Source: JANYLB01 sp963837715
Lineage (GTDB): Bacteria; Actinomycetota; Acidimicrobiia; IMCC26256; JANYLB01
Direction of reading: 5' to 3'
Assembly: GCA_963837715.1 (NCBI GenBank)
Contig: CAWIOF010000003.1
Location: forward strand, 1-64,000
Length of the DNA stretch: 64,000 bases
Below the pieces are notes generated by a model. It ran no database searches and was not told the origin of the DNA. It saw nothing but the letters and a program-made list of their open reading frames with translations. The translations under genes were made by a program, and so were the position numbers. This document shows positions 34,498 to 44,465 of the stretch, in pieces (positions within the stretch are counted from its first letter, which is position 1; every line of letters starts with the position of its first letter).

Positions 34498-34933
34498 GGG
34501 TCACGATCTTGCGGAGCACGACGACCGGGATGAGCCGGTCGGTCTTCTCCTGGTACTCGGCGAAGTTGGGCATGAGCTCGGCCTGGGCGCGGTAGAGGCG
34601 TTCGCGCTCGGGACCCTCGGTGAGGGCGGTGGCGGTTGCCCGGTAGGTCTCCCCCGGGAGCTCGACCGTCACCTCTGGGTTCGCGAGCAGGTTGAGGTAC
34701 CAGTGCGGGTGCGCGGGGGAGCCGGCCTTCGAGGCGATGATCACGACGTCGTCGCCGTCGCGGGTGTGCACGAGCGGCGTGGTGCGCTCGATCCCGCTCT
34801 TGGCGCCGGTGTGGGTGACGAGGACGAGGGGCGCGTCGGCGAAGGGGCCGGTGACCACGCCGTCGTTGGCGCGGAACTCCTCGATCAGGCTGCGGTTGAA
34901 CTCGTTGAAGTCGATCGATTCGGTGGAAGTCAT
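34355..34933 (-). CDS. deazaflavin-dependent nitroreductase (DDN-like), C-terminally extended
   Basis: F420-binding split-barrel oxidoreductase of the DDN/nitroreductase family. The core (about residues 1-148) has FNEFNRSLIEEFRANDGVV, TGAKSGIERTTPLV, SKAGSPAHPHWYLNLLANP and ends RLIPVVVLRK, where family members normally stop. Here the frame continues for about 45 residues of Arg/Ala/Gly-rich sequence antisense to the end of the VWA gene (143 bp overlap). The natural stop appears lost, by mutation or by an indel. It is expected to reduce a substrate with F420H2. It is followed in the same orientation by the secretory lipase gene upstream at 34962, but 28 bp separate them. Confidence 0.82.
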   Translation of the reverse strand: MTSTESIDFNEFNRSLIEEFRANDGVVTGPFADAPLVLVTHTGAKSGIERTTPLVHTRDGDDVVIIASKAGSPAHPHWYLNLLANPEVTVELPGETYRATATALTEGPERERLYRAQAELMPNFAEYQEKTDRLIPVVVLRKIVTLTGRPSGAAAGDRAPGATPRCGAACATGADRRLRGCGRGLRARPLRP

Positions 34934-34961
34934 GCGCTCACGGTACCAAGGCGTTCCGGCG

Positions 34962-36852
34962 TCAGTTCCCCGCGTTCGCGACCGTCACCTTGCACCGCGG
35001 CTGCAGCGTGCCGTCGAACGCGCCGTCGACGAACCGCTGCATCCGTGATCCTTCGAACGTGAGGTCGTCGGCGCTCTTGCTCTGACCCTTCGACGCGGTC
35101 TGGCCCCGGATCGAGAAGTGGTCGGCGGGGCTCTGGAACCGGATCGGGCGGTACTGGTCCATCTGCAGGTAGCCGGCCGGTGCTTCGCCCGGGCGGCAGT
35201 AGCCCTCGGTGGCGAGTGCGTCGTAGAGCGTGCGCGACGAGCAGCGGTCGGCGCCTGCGGGTTCGGCGGCGGGGATGCCGCTCGGCGCCACGCAGTTGAC
35301 CACGGTGTCGGCGTGACCCTGCGCGATGAGCACCGGGACGGGTGTGCCGTTGACGGTGGGGATCTTCGGGTACGGGTTCACCCCGAGCGGCCCCGGGATG
35401 TTCCACCGCACCCAGTCGCACCACCGAGCCGTCTCGGCAGCTTGACTCGTCGTCGTGGTCGTCGTGGTCGTCGTGGTCGTCGCGCCGGCGGTGGCGCAGA
35501 CGCGGTCGAAGCCACCCTTGAAGTAGTCGCCGCTCGTGTAGTCGGCGGGCAGGTTCCAGATCGCGGGTTCGAGCATCGCGTGCTTTGCCGCGTTGCGGTA
35601 CTTGCCCGTGGCCGCCTTGAGTGGCTTCGCTTCGTCGAGGCAGATCGGTGCCATCTCGGCGACGGTCTGCTCACCTTCCGCCGTCGCGATCGCCCCGAGA
35701 TCGAGCGGGCCGGTCGCGGGGGTCGCCGGGAGCACCGCGCCCGGGGCGGGGGTGGCCTTCGACAGCTCCGACCACGAACCGAAGATGTAGGAGAACAGCG
35801 CGGGCCCGATCTGCAACGTGACGGCCGAGAGGTCGATCAGCAACGGCTTCACCGTCTGGTGCATCTCGGAGTCGGCGAGGCCGTCGCCGAGCGCCACGCC
35901 GGGTTGCCGGGCGGGTTGCGCGACGAAGTTGGTGGCGGGCGCCTCGGCGTCGAGGCCGACGAGCTCGAACGATGCGGTCGGGCGCGATGGTGCGGTCGCG
36001 GCGAGGTACGGCTCGGCGAGCTGACCGGTGAACATCACCGTGTGGCCGCCCTGGGAGTGCCCGCTCACGACGACGCGGTAGCGCGCGGGGCGCGGTGGTC
36101 GGCCACTGCTGCGCGACGAGCTGCGCGCCGGCCCGGTTGGCGTCGAGCACGTTGGCCGCGGCGATGCGTCCCGCGAGATAGGTGTCGGGAGGCTGGTAGT
36201 CGGTGGCGGTGACGACCCAACCCTGGTCGATCGCGTACTGCAACATGCCGTCGCGCGAACGACCCTTGTGGTAGTTGAACAGGATCGGTGTGCCCCACTC
36301 GATCGCGCCGATTCCCGAGGGCATCGGGCCCCAGAACGCGGTGCCGCTCGACGGCTGGCACCGTTGCTCCAAACCGATCGTGCCGTGGGCCCACGCGAGC
36401 ATCCGACCCGTCCCGCTCGCGGCCGCGACCCCGCCGGCCACACCGGCGAAGTCGGTCTTCGGGCCTGCGCCCGGCGCGACGACGAGTCCGCACACGAGTT
36501 GGAGGTCGGTCTCGTCGAGGCCGGTCGACACGTACAGGATCCGGAACACCCGGGCCCGTTTCGGGTACCCCTCGGTCTCGGTGTAGGCCTTCCCGTCGAG
36601 TTCGGTCGCGCCGACCAGGTCACCCGGTCCGAGGCCGGCCGGGACCGGGCCGCCGACCCCGTTCGGGCCTGCGCACGGCTTCGTGTTCGGGGCCTTCGGC
36701 GACGACTCCTCGCCGAGCAGGTCGCCGACGATCCCGCAACCGGCGAGCGAGACGACGAGCAGGGTGAGGACCAGCGTGACGACCGGGGTGGGCAGACGGA
36801 GGACACGGCGGCGGGGGACACGACGTCGGGGCACGGCGTCATCTTCGCTCAA
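34962..36852 (-). CDS. large secretory lipase family hydrolase, frameshifted
   Basis: Exported alpha/beta hydrolase of about 629 residues. The N-terminus has a basic stretch, a hydrophobic helix (TPVVTLVLTLLVVSLAGC) and lipobox SLAGC, so a lipoprotein. The secretory lipase core has LAWAHGTIGLEQRC and TATDYQPPDT in the first frame, then GHSQGGHTVMF (nucleophile), LIAQGHADTVV (Asp) and SPADHFSIRG (His) in the second. One extra base in the GGGG run at 36087-36090 separates the frames. A run of eleven Thr coded by ACC/ACG repeats splits the C-terminal half. It is longer than the paralogue at 20390. Expected to hydrolyse lipid esters outside the membrane. Confidence 0.85.
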
Positions 36853-36858
36853 CTCCGG

Positions 36859-38073
36859 TCAGCCCGGCTTCATCTCGGCGGTGAAGGGCCACCAGTCCTG
36901 CGCCCACGACTTGGTGAACTCGTTGTCGGCTTCGGCGGGCACCGTCAGCGCGCCGACGAACCGCGCCTGCGGGTCGACCCACGTGATCAACGTCTCGTCA
37001 CCGACCTCGATGCAGGCGACCTCGGCCTCGCCGGCCCGGGTCGAGAGGGGACCCCGCACGTCGGTCCGTCGGGTGCAGTCGGGGAAGCGTTCGGTCGAGT
37101 CGAGCTCGACATCGGTCTGTTCGAGGATCTCGGCGAAGATCCGCTCCGCGTCGCGGGGGGTGTCGGTGTACGCGTAGAGGATGCCGTCGCAGCTCGCGAC
37201 GAAGATCGGTTCGGTGGTGAGGCCCGTCTCCGCGACGTCGCCCAGGTCGCACCGCGAGATCGGGCCAGGGCGGCTTCCGAAGAAGTGCTCGAACTCCTCT
37301 GCGGCAGCCGGTTCGACGGTGTCGGGGTCGAGGTAGCCGATCGCCTCGAACACCGAGAGGTCGACGGCCGCCTCGCCGAGCGTGAACGTCTTCGCGAACA
37401 CCCCGACCCCACCCGAGGTGAGGGTCGAGTCGGTCACCGAGTCGATGACCTCGTTGCCGACCGTGAGGGTCAGCTCGTCGTCGTCACACGTCGCCTCCAT
37501 GAGGAACGAGCGGTCGGCCGGATCGATGAGGTCGCTCGCGACCCACTGGCCGCCACCGGTGAGCACGGTCGCTTCGTCGTCGACGACGAGCGAGATCGAG
37601 TAGGTGCCGTCGTTGCCCACGCCGAAGCGGTAGTAGGTCTTGCCGTCGTCCTGGAGTCGGCACACGATCCCGAACCCGGCGTCGGACGGGCTCGACGTGC
37701 TGTCGAACCACGCCTCGACCGTGGTGAGGGTCCCGTAGTCGTCGGTCCCGTAACCGGCGACCGTGGTCGAGTCGGCGGGATACACCCCGAACGTGTACGT
37801 GTTGCCGAGGTAGCCGCCGAACCCGACGTCGTCGTCGAACGTCGGGAAGGGTCCGTCGTCGTCCGACAGGTCGGCGTGCGCGGCGATGGCGAGGGTCGTG
37901 GTCGGCCCGGTGAACGCGGTCGGTAGCGCACGCTCCGACGCGGAGGCCGACGGGTCGGAGCCGTCGGCGCCCGACCCCTCGGTGTCGTCGCTGCCGCAGG
38001 CGCCCCCGACCAGGGCCGACACCGCGACGAGCACTGCAGCCCACATCCACCGCCTGCTCCGCACGACCACCAT
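36859..38073 (-). CDS. lipoprotein with glycan-binding-like beta domain (paralogue A)
   Basis: Lipoprotein of about 404 residues: signal RWMWAAVLVAVSALVGGAC with lipobox VGGAC. After an acidic Ser/Asp-rich linker comes a domain of about 180 residues with GPFPTFDDD, GYLGNTYTFGVYPADS, GFGIVCRLQDDGKTYYRFG, VGNDGTYSI and VTDSTLTSGGVGVF, which resembles the concanavalin-like fold of DUF1080-type proteins. The last third has paired Cys (SRCDLGD, ASCDGIL, FPDCTRR, VACIEVG) and ends WAQDWWPFTAEMKPG. It is homologous along its length to the protein at 44466-45719. Likely held on the cell surface and possibly binding a glycan; no catalytic motif is obvious. It is divergent from the Lhr gene. Confidence 0.8.
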   Translation of the reverse strand: MVVVRSRRWMWAAVLVAVSALVGGACGSDDTEGSGADGSDPSASASERALPTAFTGPTTTLAIAAHADLSDDDGPFPTFDDDVGFGGYLGNTYTFGVYPADSTTVAGYGTDDYGTLTTVEAWFDSTSSPSDAGFGIVCRLQDDGKTYYRFGVGNDGTYSISLVVDDEATVLTGGGQWVASDLIDPADRSFLMEATCDDDELTLTVGNEVIDSVTDSTLTSGGVGVFAKTFTLGEAAVDLSVFEAIGYLDPDTVEPAAAEEFEHFFGSRPGPISRCDLGDVAETGLTTEPIFVASCDGILYAYTDTPRDAERIFAEILEQTDVELDSTERFPDCTRRTDVRGPLSTRAGEAEVACIEVGDETLITWVDPQARFVGALTVPAEADNEFTKSWAQDWWPFTAEMKPG

Positions 38074-38121
38074 CGAACCAGACGAACGCCGCGAACGGCA
38101 ACACCGCCGCCGATCCCCGGG

Positions 38122-38138
38122 CCGGGTGTCCCACCCGG
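38122..38138. promoter_or_regulatory. CCGGGTG-TCC-CACCCGG motif upstream of lhr
   Basis: Perfect inverted repeat with 7-bp arms, containing GGGTGTCCCACCCGG (38124-38138), the same 15-mer found before recQ. It ends 16 nt before the GTG start of the helicase. Confidence 0.55.
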
Positions 38139-38154
38139 GTGCGAGGATGGGGGC

Positions 38155-41100
38155 GTGACCGTCGCGCCCCCACAGCCGACCCGCCAGCTCTCGCTGGCCG
38201 AAGTCGACGTCGAAGTCGAAGTCGACGGCGCGCGTGCTCATCGCACCGGGTTCCACCCGGCGGTGGCGGAGTGGTTCCGGCGGCGGTTCCCGCTCGGACC
38301 CACCGAGCCGCAGGAGGCCGCGTGGGTGCACATCGCGGCCGGGTCCGACACGCTCGTCGCCGCCCCGACCGGATCGGGCAAGACGCTCGCCGGCTTCCTG
38401 GTGGGGATCGACCGGCTCTACCGCGCCCACGAGGCGGGCGAACAGGTCGCGGGGATCACGCGCGTGGTCTACGTGTCGCCGTTGAAGGCACTCGCGGTCG
38501 ACATCGCCGAGAACCTCGAACGGCCGCTCGCGGAGATCGCCGAGATCGCGGTCGAGATCGGGATGACCGCGCCCGACATCCGGGTCGCGGTGCGCACGGG
38601 CGACACCCCCGCGTCGGCGCGGGCCGCGATGCTGCGCAAGCCGCCGAGCTTCGTGGTGACCACACCCGAATCGCTCTACCTGTTGGTGACGAGCGGGAAG
38701 GGTCGCAACCTCCTGCGCTCCACCGAGACGGTGATCGTCGACGAGATCCACGCCGTGGCGCGCGACAAGCGCGGCGCGCACCTCGCGCTCACTCTCGAGC
38801 GGCTCGAGGCGCTGTGCGACACCCGCCCGGTGCGGATCGGCCTGTCGGCCACGCAGAAGCCCGTCGAGATCGTCGCCCGGATGCTCGTGGGCGATCGTCC
38901 GTTGCCCGAGATCGTCGACGCGGGCCACCAACGCGATCTCGACCTCGCGCTCGAACTGCCCGACGGTGAGCTCGAGGCCGTCACGTCGGCGCAGCAGATG
39001 GCCGACGTGCTCGATCAGATCGCGGAGCAGGCCGGCCGGCACCGCACGACCCTCGTGTTCGTGAACACCCGCCGCCTCGCGGAGCGCGTCGCGCACCTGC
39101 TCGGGGAACGCCTCGACGCCACGCCCGAAGGTCAGGGTGCCGACGCTCGGGCCGGCACGACGGCCGGCGATGTGCGGGGTGTCGTTGCCGCGCACCACGG
39201 GAGCCTCTCGAAGGACCGGCGGCTGCGGGTCGAACGCCGCCTCCGCGCCGGTGAGCTGAAGGTGCTCGTCGCCACCGCGTCGCTCGAGCTCGGGATCGAC
39301 ATCGGCCCGGTGGAGCTGGTGTGCCAGATCGGTTCGCCGCGCAGCATCGCCACGTTCCTCCAGCGGGTCGGCCGCTCGAACCACACGCGGGCCGGTACCC
39401 CGAAGGGACGTCTCTACCCGTTGACGCGCGACGCGCTCGTGGAGTGCACCGCGCTCCTCGCCGCAGTGCGGGCGGGCCGGCTCGACGCGATCGTCCCCGC
39501 GCTCCTCCCGCTCGACATCGCCGCGCAGCACGTGATCGCGGAGACGTCGGCGCAGGAGTGGAAGACCGATGATCTCTACGCGCTCGTCTGCAAGGCGGCC
39601 CACTACCGCGACCTCACCCGGGACCAGTTCGACGAGATCGTCGAGCTGGTATCGAACGGCGTGGAGACGGGTCGTGGCCGCCGGGGCGCGTTCGTCCACC
39701 ACGACGGGGTGAACGGCGAGCTGCGCGGCCGCACCTCGGGGAGCATCGCCGCGCTCACGTCGGGCGGCGCGATCCCCGAGACGGGCGACTACCGGGTGAT
39801 CGCCTCGCCCGACGACACCCTGGTCGGCACCGTGAACGAAGACTGGGCCGTGGAGTCGATGGCCGGCGACATCTTCCTGCTCGGCACGCACTCGTGGCAG
39901 ATCATGAAGGTGGAGCCCGGCGTGGTGCGGGTGCGCGATGCCGGCGACGCCGCGCCCACGGTGCCGTTCTGGACCGGAGAGGCACCGGCGCGCACCGCGG
40001 AGCTGTCGACCGAGGTGTCGGAGCTGCGCCGTCACGTCGACGAGCTCCTCACCGCCGGCGATCCCGACGGCGCCCGCCGCTACGTCGCCGAGTCGGCCGG
40101 GGTGAGCGCCGAGGTCGCGGCGATGGTGGTCGAGTACCTCGGGGTGGGTCGGGCGGTGCTCGGCGCGATGCCGACCCAGCAGACCCTCGTGCTGGAACGG
40201 TTCTTCGACGAGACGGGCGGGATGCAGCTCGTGCTGCACTCGCCGTACGGCGGTCGGATCAACCGGTCGATCGGGCTCGCGTTGCGCAAGAAGTTCTGCC
40301 GGACGTTCAACTTCGAGCTGCAGGCCGCCGCCACCGACGACGCGGTCGTGCTCTCGCTCGGCCCGCACCACAGCTTCCCGCTCGACGAAGTCGCCCGCTA
40401 CGTCACGAGCACCACCGTCGAGGAGACGCTGCGCCAGGCGATCCTCGACTCACCGATGTTCCTGTCCCGGTGGCGGTGGAACCTGAACCGCAGCCTGTTG
40501 ATCCTGCGCTTCCGCAACGGGCGCAAGAACCCACCGCCGATCCAGCGCATGGAAGCCGACGACATGATGGCGGCGCTCTTCCCCCAGGCCGCGGCCTGCC
40601 AGGAGAACGTGACCGGACCCATCGAGATCCCCGATCACCTCCTCGTGCGCCAGACGATCGCCGACACGCTGCACGAAGCCCTCGACATCGACGGCGTGCG
40701 CGACCTGCTCGAGCGCATGGAGGCGGGAACCGTCGCCGTGCACTGCTGCGACACCACCGAGCCGTCGGTGCTCGCCCACGAGATCCTGACCGCTGCGCCC
40801 TATGCGTTCCTCGACGACGAAGACGATCCGCAGAACCGTCGCACCGGCACCGTGCCGCTCCGGCGGGGGCTGCAGGTGGATCTCAGCACCATCGGCTCCC
40901 TCGATCCCGCCGCGGTCGAGCGGGTGCACGACGAGATCGCGCCCACCCCGACGAGCGTCGACGACCTCCACGATCTCCTGAGCGCGCTGGTGATCGCCCG
41001 GCCCCGTCCCGACTGGGAGCCCCTGTGGGACGGGCTCGTCGAGCGTGGTCGGGGCGGGATCGTGGAGAGCCCGGCGCACGAAGCGCTCTGGTGCACGACC

Positions 41101-42481
41101 GAGCGCCGCGACGACGCGCTGGTCGCGATCGGCGGCGACGAAGCGGCGATCGCATCGGTGCTGCGCGGTCACCTCGAGATCACGGGGGTCACGACGGCCG
41201 AATCCCTCGCCGCCGCGACCAGCCTGCCGCTCGGTCGGGTGCGGGCGGGCCTGGCGGTCCTCGAGCAGCACGGCTTCGCCCTGCGCGGCCGCTACACCCC
41301 GACGCCCACCGGCGACCCCAACGGTGACCCCACGGGTGGGGACACCCGGGTCGAGGAGTGGGTGGCACGCCGGCTGCTGGCCCGGATGCACTCGTACTCC
41401 CGGGGCGCGCGCCGGTCGTCGACGCAGGCGGTGAGCGCGCAGGACTTCATGCGGTTCCTGCTCCGCTGGCAGCACGTCGCCCCGGCCACCCGTGTGCGGG
41501 GCGAGGCGGGCCTCGTGACCGTGCTCGACCAGCTCCAGGGCTTCGAGGCCGCGGCGGTCGCGTGGGAACCCGAGCTGCTCGCGTCCCGCGTCGACGGGTA
41601 CCGACCCGATCTGCTCGACCACCTCTGCCACGACGGCCAGATCGGCTGGCTGCGGCTGACCCCTCGAGCGCGCGACACCACCCCGGGCGCCGGCGACGCG
41701 CCCGTCGGCGCGCCGTCGAAGGCGACGCGGATCGCGGTGGTCTTCCGCGACGACACCCCGTGGTTGCTCGACGCGGCGCGGGGCCCGGAGCCGCTGGTCG
41801 AACCGACGGTGGGCGCCACGGCCGAGGTCATCGAGGTGCTGCGAGCCCGCGGCGCGTGCTTCGCGGGAGAGCTCGGCGCGGCAACGGGTCGACTCCCCGA
41901 AGACATCGAGCGCGCGCTGTGGGACGGCGTGGCCCGTGGGCTCGTCACCGCCGACGGGTTCGGCGCGGTGCGCACCCGCGTGGGCGCGCCCGCGCCGAAC
42001 GCAGACGCGCCGCATCTCCCGCCTCCTGCGGGGTGCGAGCGCGGCGACTCCCGCTGCGGGTCGATGGTCACTCGTGGCCCGCGGCGCGACCGATGTCGAC
42101 CGCGACGAACTGGCCGAGGCCGTGGCGGAGCTGCTGTTGCGACGATGGGGCGTGGTGTTCCGCGACCTCGCGGTGCGTGATTCGATCCGGATGCCGTGGC
42201 GGGAGATCCAGTGGGCCCTGCGCCGCCTCGAAGATCGGGGACTCGTGCGCGGCGGCCGGTTCGTCACCGGGTTCTCCGGCGAGCAGTACGCGCTCCCCGA
42301 GGTGGTCGACCAGCTCGCGCAGGTCCGCCGTTCCGAACGGACCGGCGAGCGGGTCTCGGTGAACGCCGTCGATCCGCTGAACCTGGTGGGGGTGATCGTT
42401 CCCGGTACGACGGTGCCGGCCGTCCGCACGAACCGGGTGGTCTACGTCGACGGGCTCCCCGAGGTCACGACGGCCGGCTGA
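38155..42481 (+). CDS. lhr: Lhr-like ATP-dependent helicase, frameshifted
   Basis: Very large superfamily 2 helicase of about 1441 residues, the length of actinobacterial Lhr. Motif I is AAPTGSGKTLAGF, Ia VSPLKALAVD, II VDEIHAVARDKRG (DEIH), III GLSATQKP, IV VFVNTRRLAERV, V ATASLELGIDIG and VI QRVGRSNH. The C-terminal two thirds contain the Lhr-specific winged-helix and beta-barrel parts (YGGRINRSIGLALRKKF, PQAAACQENV). One extra base around 41960-42005 moves the end into another frame, which continues SRLLRGASAATPAAG and ends VYVDGLPEVTTAG. It overlaps the convergent glycosyltransferase gene by 40 bp. Role: DNA repair helicase; in mycobacteria Lhr is induced by DNA damage. Confidence 0.9.
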
Positions 42482-44403
42482 GGCTCGGCGTCGCGCGCCG
42501 GGCTCGCGTCGGGACCGTGGCGGAGTCCGTGCGGGGTCTTCTCCCAGTGTCCGGGTGAACGCACCAGTTGGAAGAGCGCGCGCCACGCTGCGATCGAATG
42601 CAGGATCCAGTACGCGGGGTTCAGCAGCGCGAACGGGATGAGGTCGTAGGCCTTGCGCCGACGGGCCGCGAGCGCGGAGAGGATGATCATGGCGCCGTTG
42701 CCGAGCACGAGGTTGGCGAAGGCCGCCTCCTTCGCCCAATGCGGCATCGTGAGCCAACCCATCGATCCACCGAGGAACGACCAGAGGAAGAGCCCCCACA
42801 GCACGGGTGCCGCGAGGAACATGGCCGGGGTGCCCATCACGAGACCCACGAGCCCGAGCACGCCGCGCCAGCCACCTTCGCGCCAGAAGTGGCGGGGCCG
42901 ACGCGAGTGCACCAACGCGGTGACCATGTACCCCTTGATCCACCGCGTGCGCTGCCGGATCCACGGCCGCCATTGCGAGCACGCCTCTTCCCATGTCGTG
43001 GAGTCGGCGATCCCGACCCGGAGCCCGTGGGCCGCGGCGCGCAGCCCCAGGTCGGCGTCTTCGGTGACGTTGTACGGATCCCACCCGCGCACGTAGCGCA
43101 GTGCGGCCGTGGAGAAGTGGTTCGACGTGCCGCCGAGGGGGATGGGGAGGTGCCACGAGTCGAGGCCGGGAAGCATCTCGTCGAACCACAGTGAGTACTC
43201 GAGCGTGAAGCAACGCGTGAGGATGTTCTCGTCGGCGTTGAAGTAGTTGAGCCGGGCCTGGATGCAGGCCACGTCGGGGTCTTCCTCGGCGAAGCGGGCA
43301 ACGATCTCGCGGAGCTGGCCCGGTTCGGGTCGATCCTCGGCATCGAAGATCACGAGGTACTTGCCCTCCGCGAGCGCGAGGCCGACGTTGCACGCCTTCG
43401 GCTTGGTCTGCGGTCCACCCGGCGGGATGACCACGAACTGCACGCTCGGCGGCGCGTCGAGCTCCTGGGCAGCGGCGATCGTGTCGGTGTCGTCGAGCTC
43501 GAGGAGCACGAGCACCTGGAGCTTGTCGCTCGGGTAGTCGAGCGCGCCCAGGTGCTCGACCACGTGGGGGAGCACCTCGGCCTCGTGGTACACGGGAACG
43601 AGGATCGTGTAGCGGGGGAGCTCGGCGTCGGGGATCCGGGTCTCGCGCTCGCGGTCGGTCCGCGCCTGCTCCCGCTCGATCCGCGCCACCCGACGCATGC
43701 CGACGGTGCAGGTGACGATCTTGAACGTCACACCGACGAAGAACATGACGTTCACCGCGATGAGGAGGAAGAGGAGCGTGGTCGGGACCGACACCAGGAG
43801 CGCGATCGCGAGCACCACGAACGCGACGACCACGGAGTTGCGTTGCCACGGGACCCAACCCCGGTCGGCCGACAGGTCGGGTCGGGCCGCTGCGAGCGCG
43901 CCGGCGGCTTGTTCCACGAGGTCGCTCGGCAGCGCGCCGAGGAGGGCCTGGCTCACGTCCCAGTCGGTCGTGGCGACGAACTCGATGGTCCGCACGACAC
44001 GTCCCGCGGCGAGGAGCTGGCCCCGGACGCGCGCGGTGAGTGCGGTGTCGGGCACCTCGGCCGTCGCGACGACCATCGTTCCCCCCGGGTCCTCGTGGTG
44101 GGGGACCCAGCGCTCGCGGAGCATCACGTCGCGCGGGATGCTCGTGACGAGTCGTGGGTCGGGCGGGTCGGCCATGAGGTCGACGGCCGGCGCCCCCCAC
44201 GCGCCTTCGAGCGCCGAGAGGAGCTCGCGTCGCGTCACCGCGCCCGAGGCCAGCAGGCGCCGGTCGAGGGGGATGCCGTCGGAGTGGCGGGCCCGCACGG
44301 CGTCGGCGAGCGCCTGGGGGGCGAGCACGCCACGCGTGACGAGGACGTCGCCCAGACCGCGCGCACTCCGCCCGGAGTCGACGTTCGCCCCATCCCTTCC
44401 CAT
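42442..44403 (-). CDS. GT2 glycosyltransferase with N-terminal MshEN/GspE_N domain (XagB-like)
   Basis: Membrane glycosyltransferase of 653 residues. Residues about 15-150 form an MshEN/GspE_N-like domain (LGDVLVTRGVLAPQALADAV, then DVSQALLGALPSDLVEQ), a fold known to bind c-di-GMP in some proteins. Two membrane helices follow (about 180-230). The GT2 core has YTILVPVYHEAEVLP, FDAEDRPEPGQL, TEDADLGLRAA and QRTRWIKGY, so the D, DxD, TED and QxxRW residues are all present and the enzyme should be active. Three or four helices end the protein. It is the last gene of a three-gene operon with a lipoprotein and a PilZ fusion protein. Role: processive synthesis or export of a surface polysaccharide, perhaps c-di-GMP-gated. 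Confidence 0.9.
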   Translation of the reverse strand: MGRDGANVDSGRSARGLGDVLVTRGVLAPQALADAVRARHSDGIPLDRRLLASGAVTRRELLSALEGAWGAPAVDLMADPPDPRLVTSIPRDVMLRERWVPHHEDPGGTMVVATAEVPDTALTARVRGQLLAAGRVVRTIEFVATTDWDVSQALLGALPSDLVEQAAGALAAARPDLSADRGWVPWQRNSVVVAFVVLAIALLVSVPTTLLFLLIAVNVMFFVGVTFKIVTCTVGMRRVARIEREQARTDRERETRIPDAELPRYTILVPVYHEAEVLPHVVEHLGALDYPSDKLQVLVLLELDDTDTIAAAQELDAPPSVQFVVIPPGGPQTKPKACNVGLALAEGKYLVIFDAEDRPEPGQLREIVARFAEEDPDVACIQARLNYFNADENILTRCFTLEYSLWFDEMLPGLDSWHLPIPLGGTSNHFSTAALRYVRGWDPYNVTEDADLGLRAAAHGLRVGIADSTTWEEACSQWRPWIRQRTRWIKGYMVTALVHSRRPRHFWREGGWRGVLGLVGLVMGTPAMFLAAPVLWGLFLWSFLGGSMGWLTMPHWAKEAAFANLVLGNGAMIILSALAARRRKAYDLIPFALLNPAYWILHSIAAWRALFQLVRSPGHWEKTPHGLRHGPDASPARDAEPQPAVVTSGSPST

Positions 44404-44465
44404 AACGAATTTCTTCGGCTCTTTCGGACCAGACCTTGACCGGAGGGCCCGCTCCTGCCTGGGCG

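Noticed and set aside
36859..40371. 1170-codon minus-strand frame covering the lipoprotein and much of lhr
   Set aside because: Only the part below 38073 shows a signal peptide and conserved blocks; the rest is antisense to the Lhr helicase and low complexity.
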